DNA from: Sphingobacteriales bacterium
Lineage (GTDB): Bacteria > Bacteroidota > Bacteroidia > Chitinophagales > Chitinophagaceae
Direction: 5' to 3'
NCBI GenBank assembly: GCA_016192105.1
Contig: JACPUV010000014.1
Span: 1 to 59,443, forward strand
Length of the DNA stretch: 59,443 nucleotides
Under the pieces are notes generated by a model. That model searched no databases. It worked only from the letters and a program-made list of their open reading frames with translations, and was not told where the DNA came from. The position numbers and the translations under genes were made by a program. Positions 51,771-59,443 of this stretch are shown in pieces. Positions within the stretch are counted from its first letter, which is position 1. Each line of letters begins with the position of its first letter.

Positions 51771-53732
51771 TTATTTTATATGCAGCACTTTCCCTGTGAG
51801 CAGCCGGTTGCCGGCTGAAACCACCACCTGGTACAATCCGTCCGGTTTTCCTGAAAGGCAATCCAGGAAAATACGGTTGTTCCCTTTCTGCAATGTAAGA
51901 GCAGAACGATATACCTGTTTACCCGCCTGGTCATACACCGATATCCCGGCTATACCGCCGGTAGCGGAGTTGATCAGTACCTGCACCTGGTCCCTGGCCG
52001 GGTTGGGCATAATCCGGATCCCGTTTTCTACGGATATCCCGGTCCGGAATTTTACAACCGGGCTCAGTTGCTGTACAGCACCGGTCTCAATAAACCGGAC
52101 CCGGTAATAAAGATAGTCAGCGGTTACAGCGCTGATATCATCCATCGTTTCATAGGCGGCCGCACCGGCCCTGCCGGCCAGCGGATCGGTAAAGCTGATG
52201 ATGCTGTAATGAATGCCATCGGTGCTCCTTTCCAGGAAGAATCCCCTTGCATACTGGTTCTCCAGCACTTTCCAGTTCAGCCGGACCAGGTTCTCCAGCA
52301 GGGTTCCGCGAAAATCGTACAGGTTCCTTGCCAGTACATTGCAATTCCCGAAACTTCCGATCGTGATGGTGTCGGTCGCATACATGGAGCAGGCGGCCTG
52401 CAGGTACTGCTTTACAATATATACACCGGGTGTATCCACAAAAATCGAGGGACCGGTGTCGCTTCCCAGGATATGGCCATTGATAGTTGACCATTCATAT
52501 ATTGATGTGGGAATCGGGTTCATCACATAAATATTACTCAGGCTGCCGGTATCACAAATCATCGGGGTCTGGGTTTCGATCTTTGCAGCAGGCGCAATGA
52601 AGAAATCAAAGGGCGCTATAAAATCTTTTAACTCGGCCGTGAAGGAGGTGGAAGCCCTGGTTTTTACAATGACGCGCCGGAAAGGCATCAGGCAATCGTC
52701 TCCGCCGAATATTTTGGCCTGGTCCAGTCCCAGCTTCGAGAGGTTTACCGAAAACTCCATAAACTGGCGGGCAGTATAGGTATTCACCACACTGTTGTCG
52801 CCCAGTACCAGCGAAAAAGCTCCGGCCCAGGTGTTATTCCCACTTTGCAAACCGGTATAATATGCCCCCGCCGATTCGGGTTGTATCCCTGCGTAACCGT
52901 ATTGGGATCCTGTATTAGCTCCGTCGAAACTTCCTGTCCAGTTAAACCCGACGGGGTTAATCAATAAATCGTTACGGTCGATCCAGATCCGCGCTTCCAC
53001 CATCGTAAGGGCAGCACTGCTGTACTCGGCTGTCAGGATAATATCTCCGGGCGCCTGCATATTGCCGGACGCATCGAATTGCCAGCGGGTATGTCCGGCA
53101 TCGGGACCATAATTATAAAACCGGCGGGTAGCCCTGTCATAATAAATATCCGTCTGGTACATTTCAAAATCGAAGTACCGGTTACCCGTCGTGTTTTCGA
53201 TGGAGATCCCGCCAAACATCCACATGGAATCCGTTACATTGGGGCCGGCCCTTCTTACATGGAGCATCATATCGAGAATCTCGTTCTTATCGGGGATCGA
53301 TTGGGATTCCGGGCAGGTCCAGTCGGCCGGGCTCATCCCGTTCTTATTGGAACCTGAAGCAAAAACAGTGGAATCATCGCCATGGTAATCGCGGACAAAA
53401 TAAGCGTCCACGAGCAGCCGGTTATTCACCACGGAATAAGCGGGATAGCGCATCGTCCGGTAAAAAGGCAATTTACGGCTGTTGGGATTGGCTGTATAGC
53501 CGGCCAGGATCGATGCCGCACCGGCTGTATCGACCATGAACTGCCCGGTCCCGGGAGTACCCGGTAGCAAGAACCAGTCGTCATTTCCGGATTGAACCAG
53601 CCCGTTGAAAAAATTGGACCGCAGGTCAGCTTCCACGCCAAAATTGGCTTTGATGATCGGGGTGGTGATCTGGGCCTGCACTACAGAACCGGGAACTGCA
53701 AGCAACAGGATGAATCGGATCAGCGATTTCAC
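51771..53732 (-). CDS. Secreted protein with T9SS sorting domain
   Basis: From the GTG at 53732 the 653-aa product begins with a good signal peptide (SLIRFILLLAVPGSVVQAQ); the frame is open to an ATG at 53786, but the extra residues are not signal-like. The body has NFGVEADLRSNFFNG and a long beta-rich region without a recognised enzyme motif, a PKD-like stretch (STINGHILGSDTGPSIFVDT), an Fn3-like segment (VRLNWKVLENQYARGFFLER), and the C-terminal sorting domain IMPNPARDQVQVLI through the final Lys. It is probably exported to the cell surface by T9SS. Function unknown. Confidence 0.8.
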   Translation of the reverse strand: MKSLIRFILLLAVPGSVVQAQITTPIIKANFGVEADLRSNFFNGLVQSGNDDWFLLPGTPGTGQFMVDTAGAASILAGYTANPNSRKLPFYRTMRYPAYSVVNNRLLVDAYFVRDYHGDDSTVFASGSNKNGMSPADWTCPESQSIPDKNEILDMMLHVRRAGPNVTDSMWMFGGISIENTTGNRYFDFEMYQTDIYYDRATRRFYNYGPDAGHTRWQFDASGNMQAPGDIILTAEYSSAALTMVEARIWIDRNDLLINPVGFNWTGSFDGANTGSQYGYAGIQPESAGAYYTGLQSGNNTWAGAFSLVLGDNSVVNTYTARQFMEFSVNLSKLGLDQAKIFGGDDCLMPFRRVIVKTRASTSFTAELKDFIAPFDFFIAPAAKIETQTPMICDTGSLSNIYVMNPIPTSIYEWSTINGHILGSDTGPSIFVDTPGVYIVKQYLQAACSMYATDTITIGSFGNCNVLARNLYDFRGTLLENLVRLNWKVLENQYARGFFLERSTDGIHYSIISFTDPLAGRAGAAAYETMDDISAVTADYLYYRVRFIETGAVQQLSPVVKFRTGISVENGIRIMPNPARDQVQVLINSATGGIAGISVYDQAGKQVYRSALTLQKGNNRIFLDCLSGKPDGLYQVVVSAGNRLLTGKVLHIK

Positions 53733-53817
53733 AGGTACGGAATTAAAATTGGAGCCGGGTACATAACCAGCACAGCATACCGGCACTGCAAAAGCAGTTT
53801 ATAATTTGTTCTTTTTA

Positions 53818-54240
53818 CTAGTGGCTCACGATGTGGACGGTTGATACGTTAGAAACCTCCACGGTCGTAGTTCCCTGAACGGCAGTAACGCGATAACTGA
53901 CAAACCCGGGAAATACATTTGTATCTGTAGCCTTATAGGAGCGCAGGCCGGATGCGGGCACCAGGGCCACTGTTTCCCAATAAGCATAGGGATCAGCAGG
54001 GTCTTCATAGGTCCGTTCCAGTATAAAACCGGTGATGGTTTGGGCAGCATTGAACCCCCAGGTAGAGGTAATGCCATCTTTCCCCTGCCGGTGGGTTCTG
54101 AAAAAATCAAAACCGGTCAGCAGCGAAGAAGATTGTACTCCTTTGCAATTTTGCTGAACAGGGGATTCCTGTGCGGGTTTGGTGAAGGCCGATAAAACAA
54201 TCATCAGCGATGCTACAATAATCAGGGCAACGTTTTTCAT
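53818..54240 (-). CDS. Small exported protein, Fn3-like
   Basis: A 140-aa protein with signal peptide (VALIIVASLMIVLSAFTKPAQ) and one small beta-rich domain: STWGFNAAQTITGFILERTY, YWETVALVPASGLRSYKATD and GFVSYRVTAVQ. The pattern ILERTxD…VA.V…Y…D…YRV.AV is that of fibronectin-III-like repeats common before T9SS sorting domains, but no sorting domain is present. It sits between two T9SS cargo genes. Function unknown. Confidence 0.65.
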   Translation of the reverse strand: MKNVALIIVASLMIVLSAFTKPAQESPVQQNCKGVQSSSLLTGFDFFRTHRQGKDGITSTWGFNAAQTITGFILERTYEDPADPYAYWETVALVPASGLRSYKATDTNVFPGFVSYRVTAVQGTTTVEVSNVSTVHIVSH

Positions 54241-54378
54241 GAGGTAGAATTTTTCATAAAATTATTCCAATCCCAAACCCGTTCCAATGCATTTACGCGC
54301 TATATTTTTGATTCGGAAAACACGGGTCGGCCGGTAGAATAACGGAAAAAATGACCGGGATTTTACGAGGCACAGAAA

Positions 54379-54403
54379 AAACCTCCCCTTTCCGGGGAGG
54401 TTT
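54379..54403 (-). terminator. Terminator of the 1421-codon T9SS cargo gene
   Basis: A perfect 10-bp stem AAACCTCCCC/GGGGAGGTTT (54379–54388 with 54394–54403) with a 5-nt loop. The minus strand ends in TTTTTTCTG. Confidence 0.85.
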
Positions 54404-54444
54404 GCAGGAACTTAACTTCCTGCTGTAATAACCAGCTACCTATT

Positions 54445-57400
54445 TTATAATTTATTGAATTTTGAGGTTAACAATACACCGTCCATTTCCACCCGTAAGA
54501 AGTACATCCCTTCCTGCAACTGGCCCGCCTGCGGGTAAGTCATGGTATTACTTCCGCGGCGCAGGTTCTCCTTAAAGCGGTAGACGATCCGGCCACTGGC
54601 ATCCAGGATGATAACCGATGCATCCCCGTTCTGCATGGCCATGACCGATAATTGCAACTGGTTTCTTACCGGGTTGGGCAATATTTTAATTTCCGCCACA
54701 CCGGCATTGCTTTGCCGGACGGCAATTACATTACTCAGGATTTCACGTCCTGATTTCATCACCGATCTTAACCGGTAATAGATCACCGGCGCGCTGATCC
54801 CGTTTACATTATCTGTACCATTGTACGACTCAATTTCGTTCAGCACCGGTTTACCGGCAACCGTAATGGTTTGCTCAAAACGAATATGATCCGTACTTCT
54901 TTCTACGATAAAATAGGCTACTTCCTGTCTGCATAACGCGGTCCAGTCAAGGAATACCTGCTGGTTCTGCAGGGCTGCCCTGAATGTGACGAACTCACAA
55001 CTGAGTACATAGGGCAGGCAGCGCCAGTCCCTTTCTGTCGGGCAGCCGAACGCGATGGTCGTATGCTGTACGGTAGTGATAGAACCCGGTGTGGGATCCC
55101 CGGTGGTGCTTCCCCCGTTACCCATCCGGGCCGATGTACCCTCCGCATTGGTATTGTTATTGTCAAACCGGTCATCCAGTCCGTCGCCATCCGTGTCAAT
55201 CCCCGTCAGGCTAACCACATCGTCCTGGATCCCGTTCAGGTTCAGGTCATTTCCCTCTACATTATCCGGAAGGCCATCCCCATCAGTATCACTGTCAAGG
55301 TAATCCGGGGTCGTGTCACTGTCCGTATCCACCGGGTGAATGCCGTCTCCGCCGAACCCGTTATAATTATCGTATGAATTATCGAGCCCGTCACCATCGG
55401 TATCCGTTCCCGAAGGCAGTAAATAGCCCAATGTGGTCAGTCCTTCCACGTTATCGGGAATCCCGTCATTATCACTGTCAATATCAAACGGGTTATCCCC
55501 GCCATTCCCGTCATCATTGGGAAGGGTTAGTGCAGGCAATGCAGCGAGGATGATATTTCTGCCCATGGTATTAACGGCCCCGTCCACCTGGCCATCCCAG
55601 TTCCCGTCAATGAAGCCGGCTTCCTTGGCATCGGAGATACCATCGCCATCGCTATCGAGATCATAGGGATTTGCTTTCCCATCACTATCCATGTTTTTGT
55701 ACGGATAAGAATTGGCCCGGCCGTTATTATCGGGATCTGTGCCCGTACGAAGAAGGGTATTGGCCGCATTCTCGGCAGTGCCGTCATTCCCGACATCGCC
55801 GTCCGCATTATCACTGAACCCGTCATTATCCGTATCGGTATAACCGTCAACCTTACCGTTATTATTTGCATCGGTACCAAGGGCCTCCACTACATCCGGA
55901 ATACCATCGTTATCACTGTCCAGGTCGAAGTAATTGGGTACGCCGTCCCCATCAAGGTCCGGTAGATCCAGCCCGTTACCGGAAAGATCCTTGCCCGTAG
56001 TATTGGCATCCACATTTTGGGAAAACCCATCATTATCCACATCTGTATAAGCATCAATTTTACCATCCCCGTCGGTATCCACACCTCCTGCTTCTGTTAC
56101 ATCGGGAATACCATCATTGTCACTGTCCAGGTCCAGTTCATTGATAATGCCATCGAGGTCCCAGTCGAAATTATCGTTTACGCCATCTGCATTGCTGTCG
56201 GTAAACCCGGGGTAATCCGTGTCAATGTAATTGGGTATATGATCCAGGTCGTCATCATCGAGCGGATCCACGCCCCCGCTTTCCACGGTATCGGGAATCC
56301 CGTCATCGTCATCATCAATATCGCAACCTGCGACGAGGAAGAAGGAAGGAGAAGGATAGCGGCAGTTGGGGTTACCGAGGTTTCCCGCCGCAGCCACCAG
56401 GGCCCTGTAATATTTGTTTACATCGCCTGCAGCCACGGAAGCGATGGTATAGGTGGCCGCATTGGGTGCTCCTATAATATCTGTCCAGGTTACCCCATCG
56501 GTACTCACCTGCCATTGGTAATCCGGTGTGCCGAGAATGGCGCCCGGATCGGAAAATACAGCGGTAAAGGAGGCGCTGGTACCCAGGCAACCGGCATTGA
56601 TATGATCCAGTCCCAATACCGGCAGCGGATCACAGGAACCGAACTGGATATCATCGATCGCGATATCATTGCCGCAACCACCCGGCGCGTTATTGATCAG
56701 CTCAAAAATAATTCCGGTATAAGAAGCCGGGCTTACAAACTTGATACCGAGTTGCTGCCAGCTGGTACTGACAATGTCCCCCGTGCTCAGGGTACTGATG
56801 ATAGCACCCGAAGCCTGGTCCTTAATATTGATCAGGACCTTGGGATATTTAAACCCGCCAAACCCATCACACAATGTCTGGTAAGCGGAGTTACCGACAA
56901 AAGCTGCATAGAAAGAAAGGGAATATTGCTGATTCGCACAAATAGCAGCAGTAAATGTGCCCCGGTAAAACATGGAATTCGTGGCATCGGCATCCACCAC
57001 CAGCATCCGGCCATTGACATTCCCGGTATGATCCGTCATGCTTAAAAAATGGGCATTGTTCGCCGATTGCGCATTGTTGGTCAGTGTATATCTTTCCGTT
57101 GGCAGCGGTTGTGTGGTAGAACCGGTATAGGTAGCCGAACCGGCGGCGCCGCTAACACCGGAAGCCACAACGGGGGCTGGCAAAGCGGTTACCAGACCCG
57201 TACCCGTACCGAAATCCTGTGCGTAGAGAACATTGGCCAGGGAGGTACAGGGCAGGGTACTGCCGGTAATGGATACGACCAGCGGGGTGGGTTGTCCCTC
57301 ACCTGTATCATCCGGCTTATCATTGTCATTCAAATCCGGCTCATTTCCGTTGGTGGAAGAATCGCGGAGGTTCTGGCTGTTATATCCAACAGCTGTTACA

Positions 57401-58710
57401 ATGGCGCTGTTATTATATACAAAACCATTGATGATGCCGGATAAGCGGCAATTGATCCGGATCGTACAAAAATTATTAGCGACCGGGTAATTGGGCAGGG
57501 TGCCGGTGCCGTTCAGCAGGTTCTTATTGGAATTTCCGTTAAACAGGGCATTCAAAACCAGCCCGGCCGGGTTGGAGACAAAACTGGTGCTGACATTGGA
57601 TACATTGCCCGCGCCATTGATGGCGGTCAGGTCATCCGTAGCCTGTACATTGGTAACATCGGTATTGCCATAGTTTCGGAGTGTCAGTTCATACACCACG
57701 TCATATTGATTCGGGGTTCCTGTGGGAGTTGCAGATACCAGCCGTTTAGCGGCCCCGACGCCGGAGATCACCGATGCAAGATCGGATGCAGAATAAACGG
57801 TGCCGGATTTATTAATGATACTGGTATCGCCGGTTAACGGGTCCACTTCCCGGAAGGGGCATCCACCACCCGAAAAGGCAGCAATCGTTTCTCCTTCCGC
57901 ATAGGTAAGCCCCACAAAATTATTGGATGGCACCTGCACGGTGTCAATATAAGTACAGGTTAAATGGGCGCCTGTTCCCGTATAGGCCGGGTAATTAGGC
58001 GTAAAGAGTTTGTTGTCCACCACAAAGAACATTTGTCCGGAAGGAGACATGGCCACGTCGCCGCTGCCACTGGCATAGATTACAGCGCCGCCGGTCAGAT
58101 CAAGGGTGTCCTGCCCCCCAATTGTACCCGATGCAAAATCGATGGACCGCAACATGGGATTATAGGGAAATGCCGGGGGGAACTCCAGCATATAGCCATT
58201 ACCACTCGCATCAAATGCCACCCCGAGAATATCAAACGCAAAGGAACGAAGTGTATCCAGTTTATTCGCTGTGGAAGTTGGTTGCGTACCTACGGGCCAA
58301 CGCCACACAAATGTCCGGGGTACGCCTCCATATGCCAGTGAATTGGGCGGGTAAGCGGTCCAGAAATAATAAATGTTTTTATCCGCGGGGTTAAAGGAAA
58401 CACTGGCCAGGTTGGAAGTAAAACGCTGGGTACCATTAATAGGTAATCCTATCCTTAGTTGTGGAGCATACCGGTTTACCGGGCCGGCCCCGGAAGTGGT
58501 AATACTGCTGATAGTATTGGTGGTGCCGTTGTAGGTATAAAAATGCATTTGCGCCGTACTGCCCCCGCAGGCAACAGTTGTTCCCACCGCAAAGGGGTAA
58601 CTGACCGTTGCCGGTTGTGCATGTACCGTAGTAACGGCTGCCAGCAACAGGACAGACAGGCTGCCTGCCAGCCGGAGCTGAAAGGATCGAACGAGCGAAT
58701 TCTTTTTCAT
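54445..58710 (-). CDS. Secreted Ca-binding-repeat protein with T9SS sorting domain
   Basis: A 1421-aa cell-surface protein. After the signal peptide (LSVLLLAAVTTVHAQ) the first ~330 residues form a repeated-strand region similar to beta-propeller-like DUF proteins (FASGTIGGQDTLDL, GDVAMSPSGQMFFVVDNKLF). A DUF11-like domain and a jelly-roll domain (NAPGGCGNDIAIDDIQFG) follow. From about residue 790 to 1190 runs a thrombospondin-type-3-like array, with units such as DLDSDNDGIPDV and DTDGDGLDD, expected to bind many calcium ions. An Fn3-like segment and the sorting domain ILPNPVRNQLQLSV finish the protein. Probably an adhesin or structural surface protein. Confidence 0.85.
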   Translation of the reverse strand: MKKNSLVRSFQLRLAGSLSVLLLAAVTTVHAQPATVSYPFAVGTTVACGGSTAQMHFYTYNGTTNTISSITTSGAGPVNRYAPQLRIGLPINGTQRFTSNLASVSFNPADKNIYYFWTAYPPNSLAYGGVPRTFVWRWPVGTQPTSTANKLDTLRSFAFDILGVAFDASGNGYMLEFPPAFPYNPMLRSIDFASGTIGGQDTLDLTGGAVIYASGSGDVAMSPSGQMFFVVDNKLFTPNYPAYTGTGAHLTCTYIDTVQVPSNNFVGLTYAEGETIAAFSGGGCPFREVDPLTGDTSIINKSGTVYSASDLASVISGVGAAKRLVSATPTGTPNQYDVVYELTLRNYGNTDVTNVQATDDLTAINGAGNVSNVSTSFVSNPAGLVLNALFNGNSNKNLLNGTGTLPNYPVANNFCTIRINCRLSGIINGFVYNNSAIVTAVGYNSQNLRDSSTNGNEPDLNDNDKPDDTGEGQPTPLVVSITGSTLPCTSLANVLYAQDFGTGTGLVTALPAPVVASGVSGAAGSATYTGSTTQPLPTERYTLTNNAQSANNAHFLSMTDHTGNVNGRMLVVDADATNSMFYRGTFTAAICANQQYSLSFYAAFVGNSAYQTLCDGFGGFKYPKVLINIKDQASGAIISTLSTGDIVSTSWQQLGIKFVSPASYTGIIFELINNAPGGCGNDIAIDDIQFGSCDPLPVLGLDHINAGCLGTSASFTAVFSDPGAILGTPDYQWQVSTDGVTWTDIIGAPNAATYTIASVAAGDVNKYYRALVAAAGNLGNPNCRYPSPSFFLVAGCDIDDDDDGIPDTVESGGVDPLDDDDLDHIPNYIDTDYPGFTDSNADGVNDNFDWDLDGIINELDLDSDNDGIPDVTEAGGVDTDGDGKIDAYTDVDNDGFSQNVDANTTGKDLSGNGLDLPDLDGDGVPNYFDLDSDNDGIPDVVEALGTDANNNGKVDGYTDTDNDGFSDNADGDVGNDGTAENAANTLLRTGTDPDNNGRANSYPYKNMDSDGKANPYDLDSDGDGISDAKEAGFIDGNWDGQVDGAVNTMGRNIILAALPALTLPNDDGNGGDNPFDIDSDNDGIPDNVEGLTTLGYLLPSGTDTDGDGLDNSYDNYNGFGGDGIHPVDTDSDTTPDYLDSDTDGDGLPDNVEGNDLNLNGIQDDVVSLTGIDTDGDGLDDRFDNNNTNAEGTSARMGNGGSTTGDPTPGSITTVQHTTIAFGCPTERDWRCLPYVLSCEFVTFRAALQNQQVFLDWTALCRQEVAYFIVERSTDHIRFEQTITVAGKPVLNEIESYNGTDNVNGISAPVIYYRLRSVMKSGREILSNVIAVRQSNAGVAEIKILPNPVRNQLQLSVMAMQNGDASVIILDASGRIVYRFKENLRRGSNTMTYPQAGQLQEGMYFLRVEMDGVLLTSKFNKL

Positions 58711-58740
58711 AGTTACAGATTTGAACCGGCGCAGCAGGCT

Positions 58741-59443
58741 TTACCTTCTGACCACCAGCTGCCTGTTTAAAATTATTTTCTCCGCCTGTTTCACCAGCAC
58801 CACATAAGTCCCCACCGGCAAATCATCCACGGGCAGCAGGATATAACCGGCAGTAGTTGTATGACGCTGAATTAATTTTCCTTCCATCCCGATAATCCTC
58901 ACTTCAGCTGACTGGCCTGCAGCAGCCTCCCAGGTTACATACACTTCTTTGCTGGCAGGGTTCGGGAATAACTGTGCCCCTGCTAACTGATCTTTCCCGG
59001 CCCGGAGTACCTTGCTGAATTTCTCATCAGCCACCTCTGTTATTTTTACCCGGTAGAATGTTACCGGCAGGTAAGGGTTGTAATCCGCATACGAAAAATA
59101 TTTTACCAGGCCTGTATTCGGTTCTTCCAGCATCACACCGGCATCGGTGTAACTGACCCCATCCCGGCTGCGTTGCAGCATCAGCTTTCTCAGTTCGCCA
59201 TTCCCGTCGGTTAATGACAGTTTTAATTTATTAGCAGCGGGCTGCTGCTGCAGTACGAAGTCCAGTACATTCACATCCAGCACGGAATTCAGGTTCATGC
59301 TACCATTAGCCAGGGTTTGTGCAAAGGGGTCAAACGTAACCGTAACCGGGTTGAAGCCCAGGTTAAACGAAATAATAGTACCGGATACTGCGGCACCGAT
59401 CCCGTCTCCCGCTCTCGATAACTGACCGTTCTGGTCATAAATC
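58741..59443 (-). CDS. T9SS cargo protein, C-terminal part (5' end outside window)
   Basis: The open frame continues to the right edge: translation from 59443 gives IYDQNGQLSRAGDGIGAAVS, then FNLGFNPVTVTFDPFAQ and on through MNLNSVLDVNVLDFVLQQQ, so the ATG at 59298 is internal, not a start. At least 233 residues are visible. An Fn3-like segment (RKLMLQRSRDGVSYTDAG) is followed by a T9SS type A sorting domain (LFPNPASKEVYVTW … YVVLVKQAEKIILNRQLVVR). It lies 31 bp upstream of the next T9SS gene on the same strand, so the two may share a transcript. Confidence 0.8.
   Translation of the reverse strand, partial: IYDQNGQLSRAGDGIGAAVSGTIISFNLGFNPVTVTFDPFAQTLANGSMNLNSVLDVNVLDFVLQQQPAANKLKLSLTDGNGELRKLMLQRSRDGVSYTDAGVMLEEPNTGLVKYFSYADYNPYLPVTFYRVKITEVADEKFSKVLRAGKDQLAGAQLFPNPASKEVYVTWEAAAGQSAEVRIIGMEGKLIQRHTTTAGYILLPVDDLPVGTYVVLVKQAEKIILNRQLVVRR

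Noticed and set aside
1..59443. tRNA, rRNA, CRISPR arrays, integrases and insertion sequences
   Set aside because: I looked for T-loop-like sequences, regular spaced repeats and transposase or integrase motifs and found none that hold up by eye.

Overview
The window (59,443 bp) comes from a member of the Bacteroidota, most likely a Chitinophagaceae-like bacterium. The sequence shows four secreted proteins ending in type IX secretion (T9SS type A) sorting domains, SprB-type repeats, a DUF5777 beta-barrel, the ftsX–DUF3098–uppP trio, an RprY-like regulator, TAnnTTTG promoter boxes and almost no Shine-Dalgarno sites. This assignment is inference from gene content. There is no rRNA, tRNA, CRISPR array, prophage or insertion sequence that I can support.

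Region 1 (1–6.85 kb, mostly minus strand): the start of a nitroreductase gene, then a tight cluster of six exported proteins. These are a two-domain cytochrome-c-like lipoprotein, a one-domain one, an anchored OB-fold protein, a YceI protein, a DUF5777 outer-membrane barrel and a lipoprotein with five SprB repeats joined to a cytochrome-like tail. A small exported protein and an AraC regulator lie upstream. Together they look like an under-described extracytoplasmic electron-transfer system.

Region 2 (7–12 kb, plus): lpxA overlapping an ABC ATPase gene, then a probable copper locus: a small exported CxxxC protein, a YtkA/FixH-like lipoprotein and a TonB-dependent receptor carrying the CxxxM and HxM residues known from copper receptor OprC. 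Region 3 (12–18.6 kb, minus): an autoregulated tetR–tolC–emrA–emrB type efflux operon behind a tandem-repeat operator, then alanine dehydrogenase and tsaE. Region 4 (18.65–23.9 kb, plus): a P1B heavy-metal ATPase, an OmpA-family protein and a RecQ helicase, closely spaced.

Region 5 (23.9–30.3 kb): a fossil of two broken genes, a HerA-like ATPase, an AT-rich DUF2975/XRE pair, a structured 444-bp gap, an RprY-like response regulator, ruvB and an NADP-binding oxidoreductase. Region 6 (30.5–41.4 kb): a 2154-residue secreted M36 metalloprotease, a secreted protein of unknown function and leuS, whose coding sequence carries an in-frame GC-rich palindrome. Region 7 (41.4–46.8 kb, plus): ftsX, DUF3098, uppP, a duplicated-domain lipoprotein, a UMF1-type MFS transporter, and an MBL-fold hydrolase preceded by a copy of its own 5' end. 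Region 8 (46.8–51.7 kb): a YbhN-like membrane protein diverging from ruvC, then HIT, greA (with a perfect Shine-Dalgarno), a lipoprotein, a 2-hydroxyacid dehydrogenase and rsmA. Region 9 (51.8 kb to the end, minus): three large T9SS cargo proteins and one small exported protein.

Gaps longer than about 300 bases: 23897–24209 (gene remnants), 27279–27722 (structured DNA plus a small open frame on the minus strand) and 41070–41381 (ftsX promoter, small palindromes).
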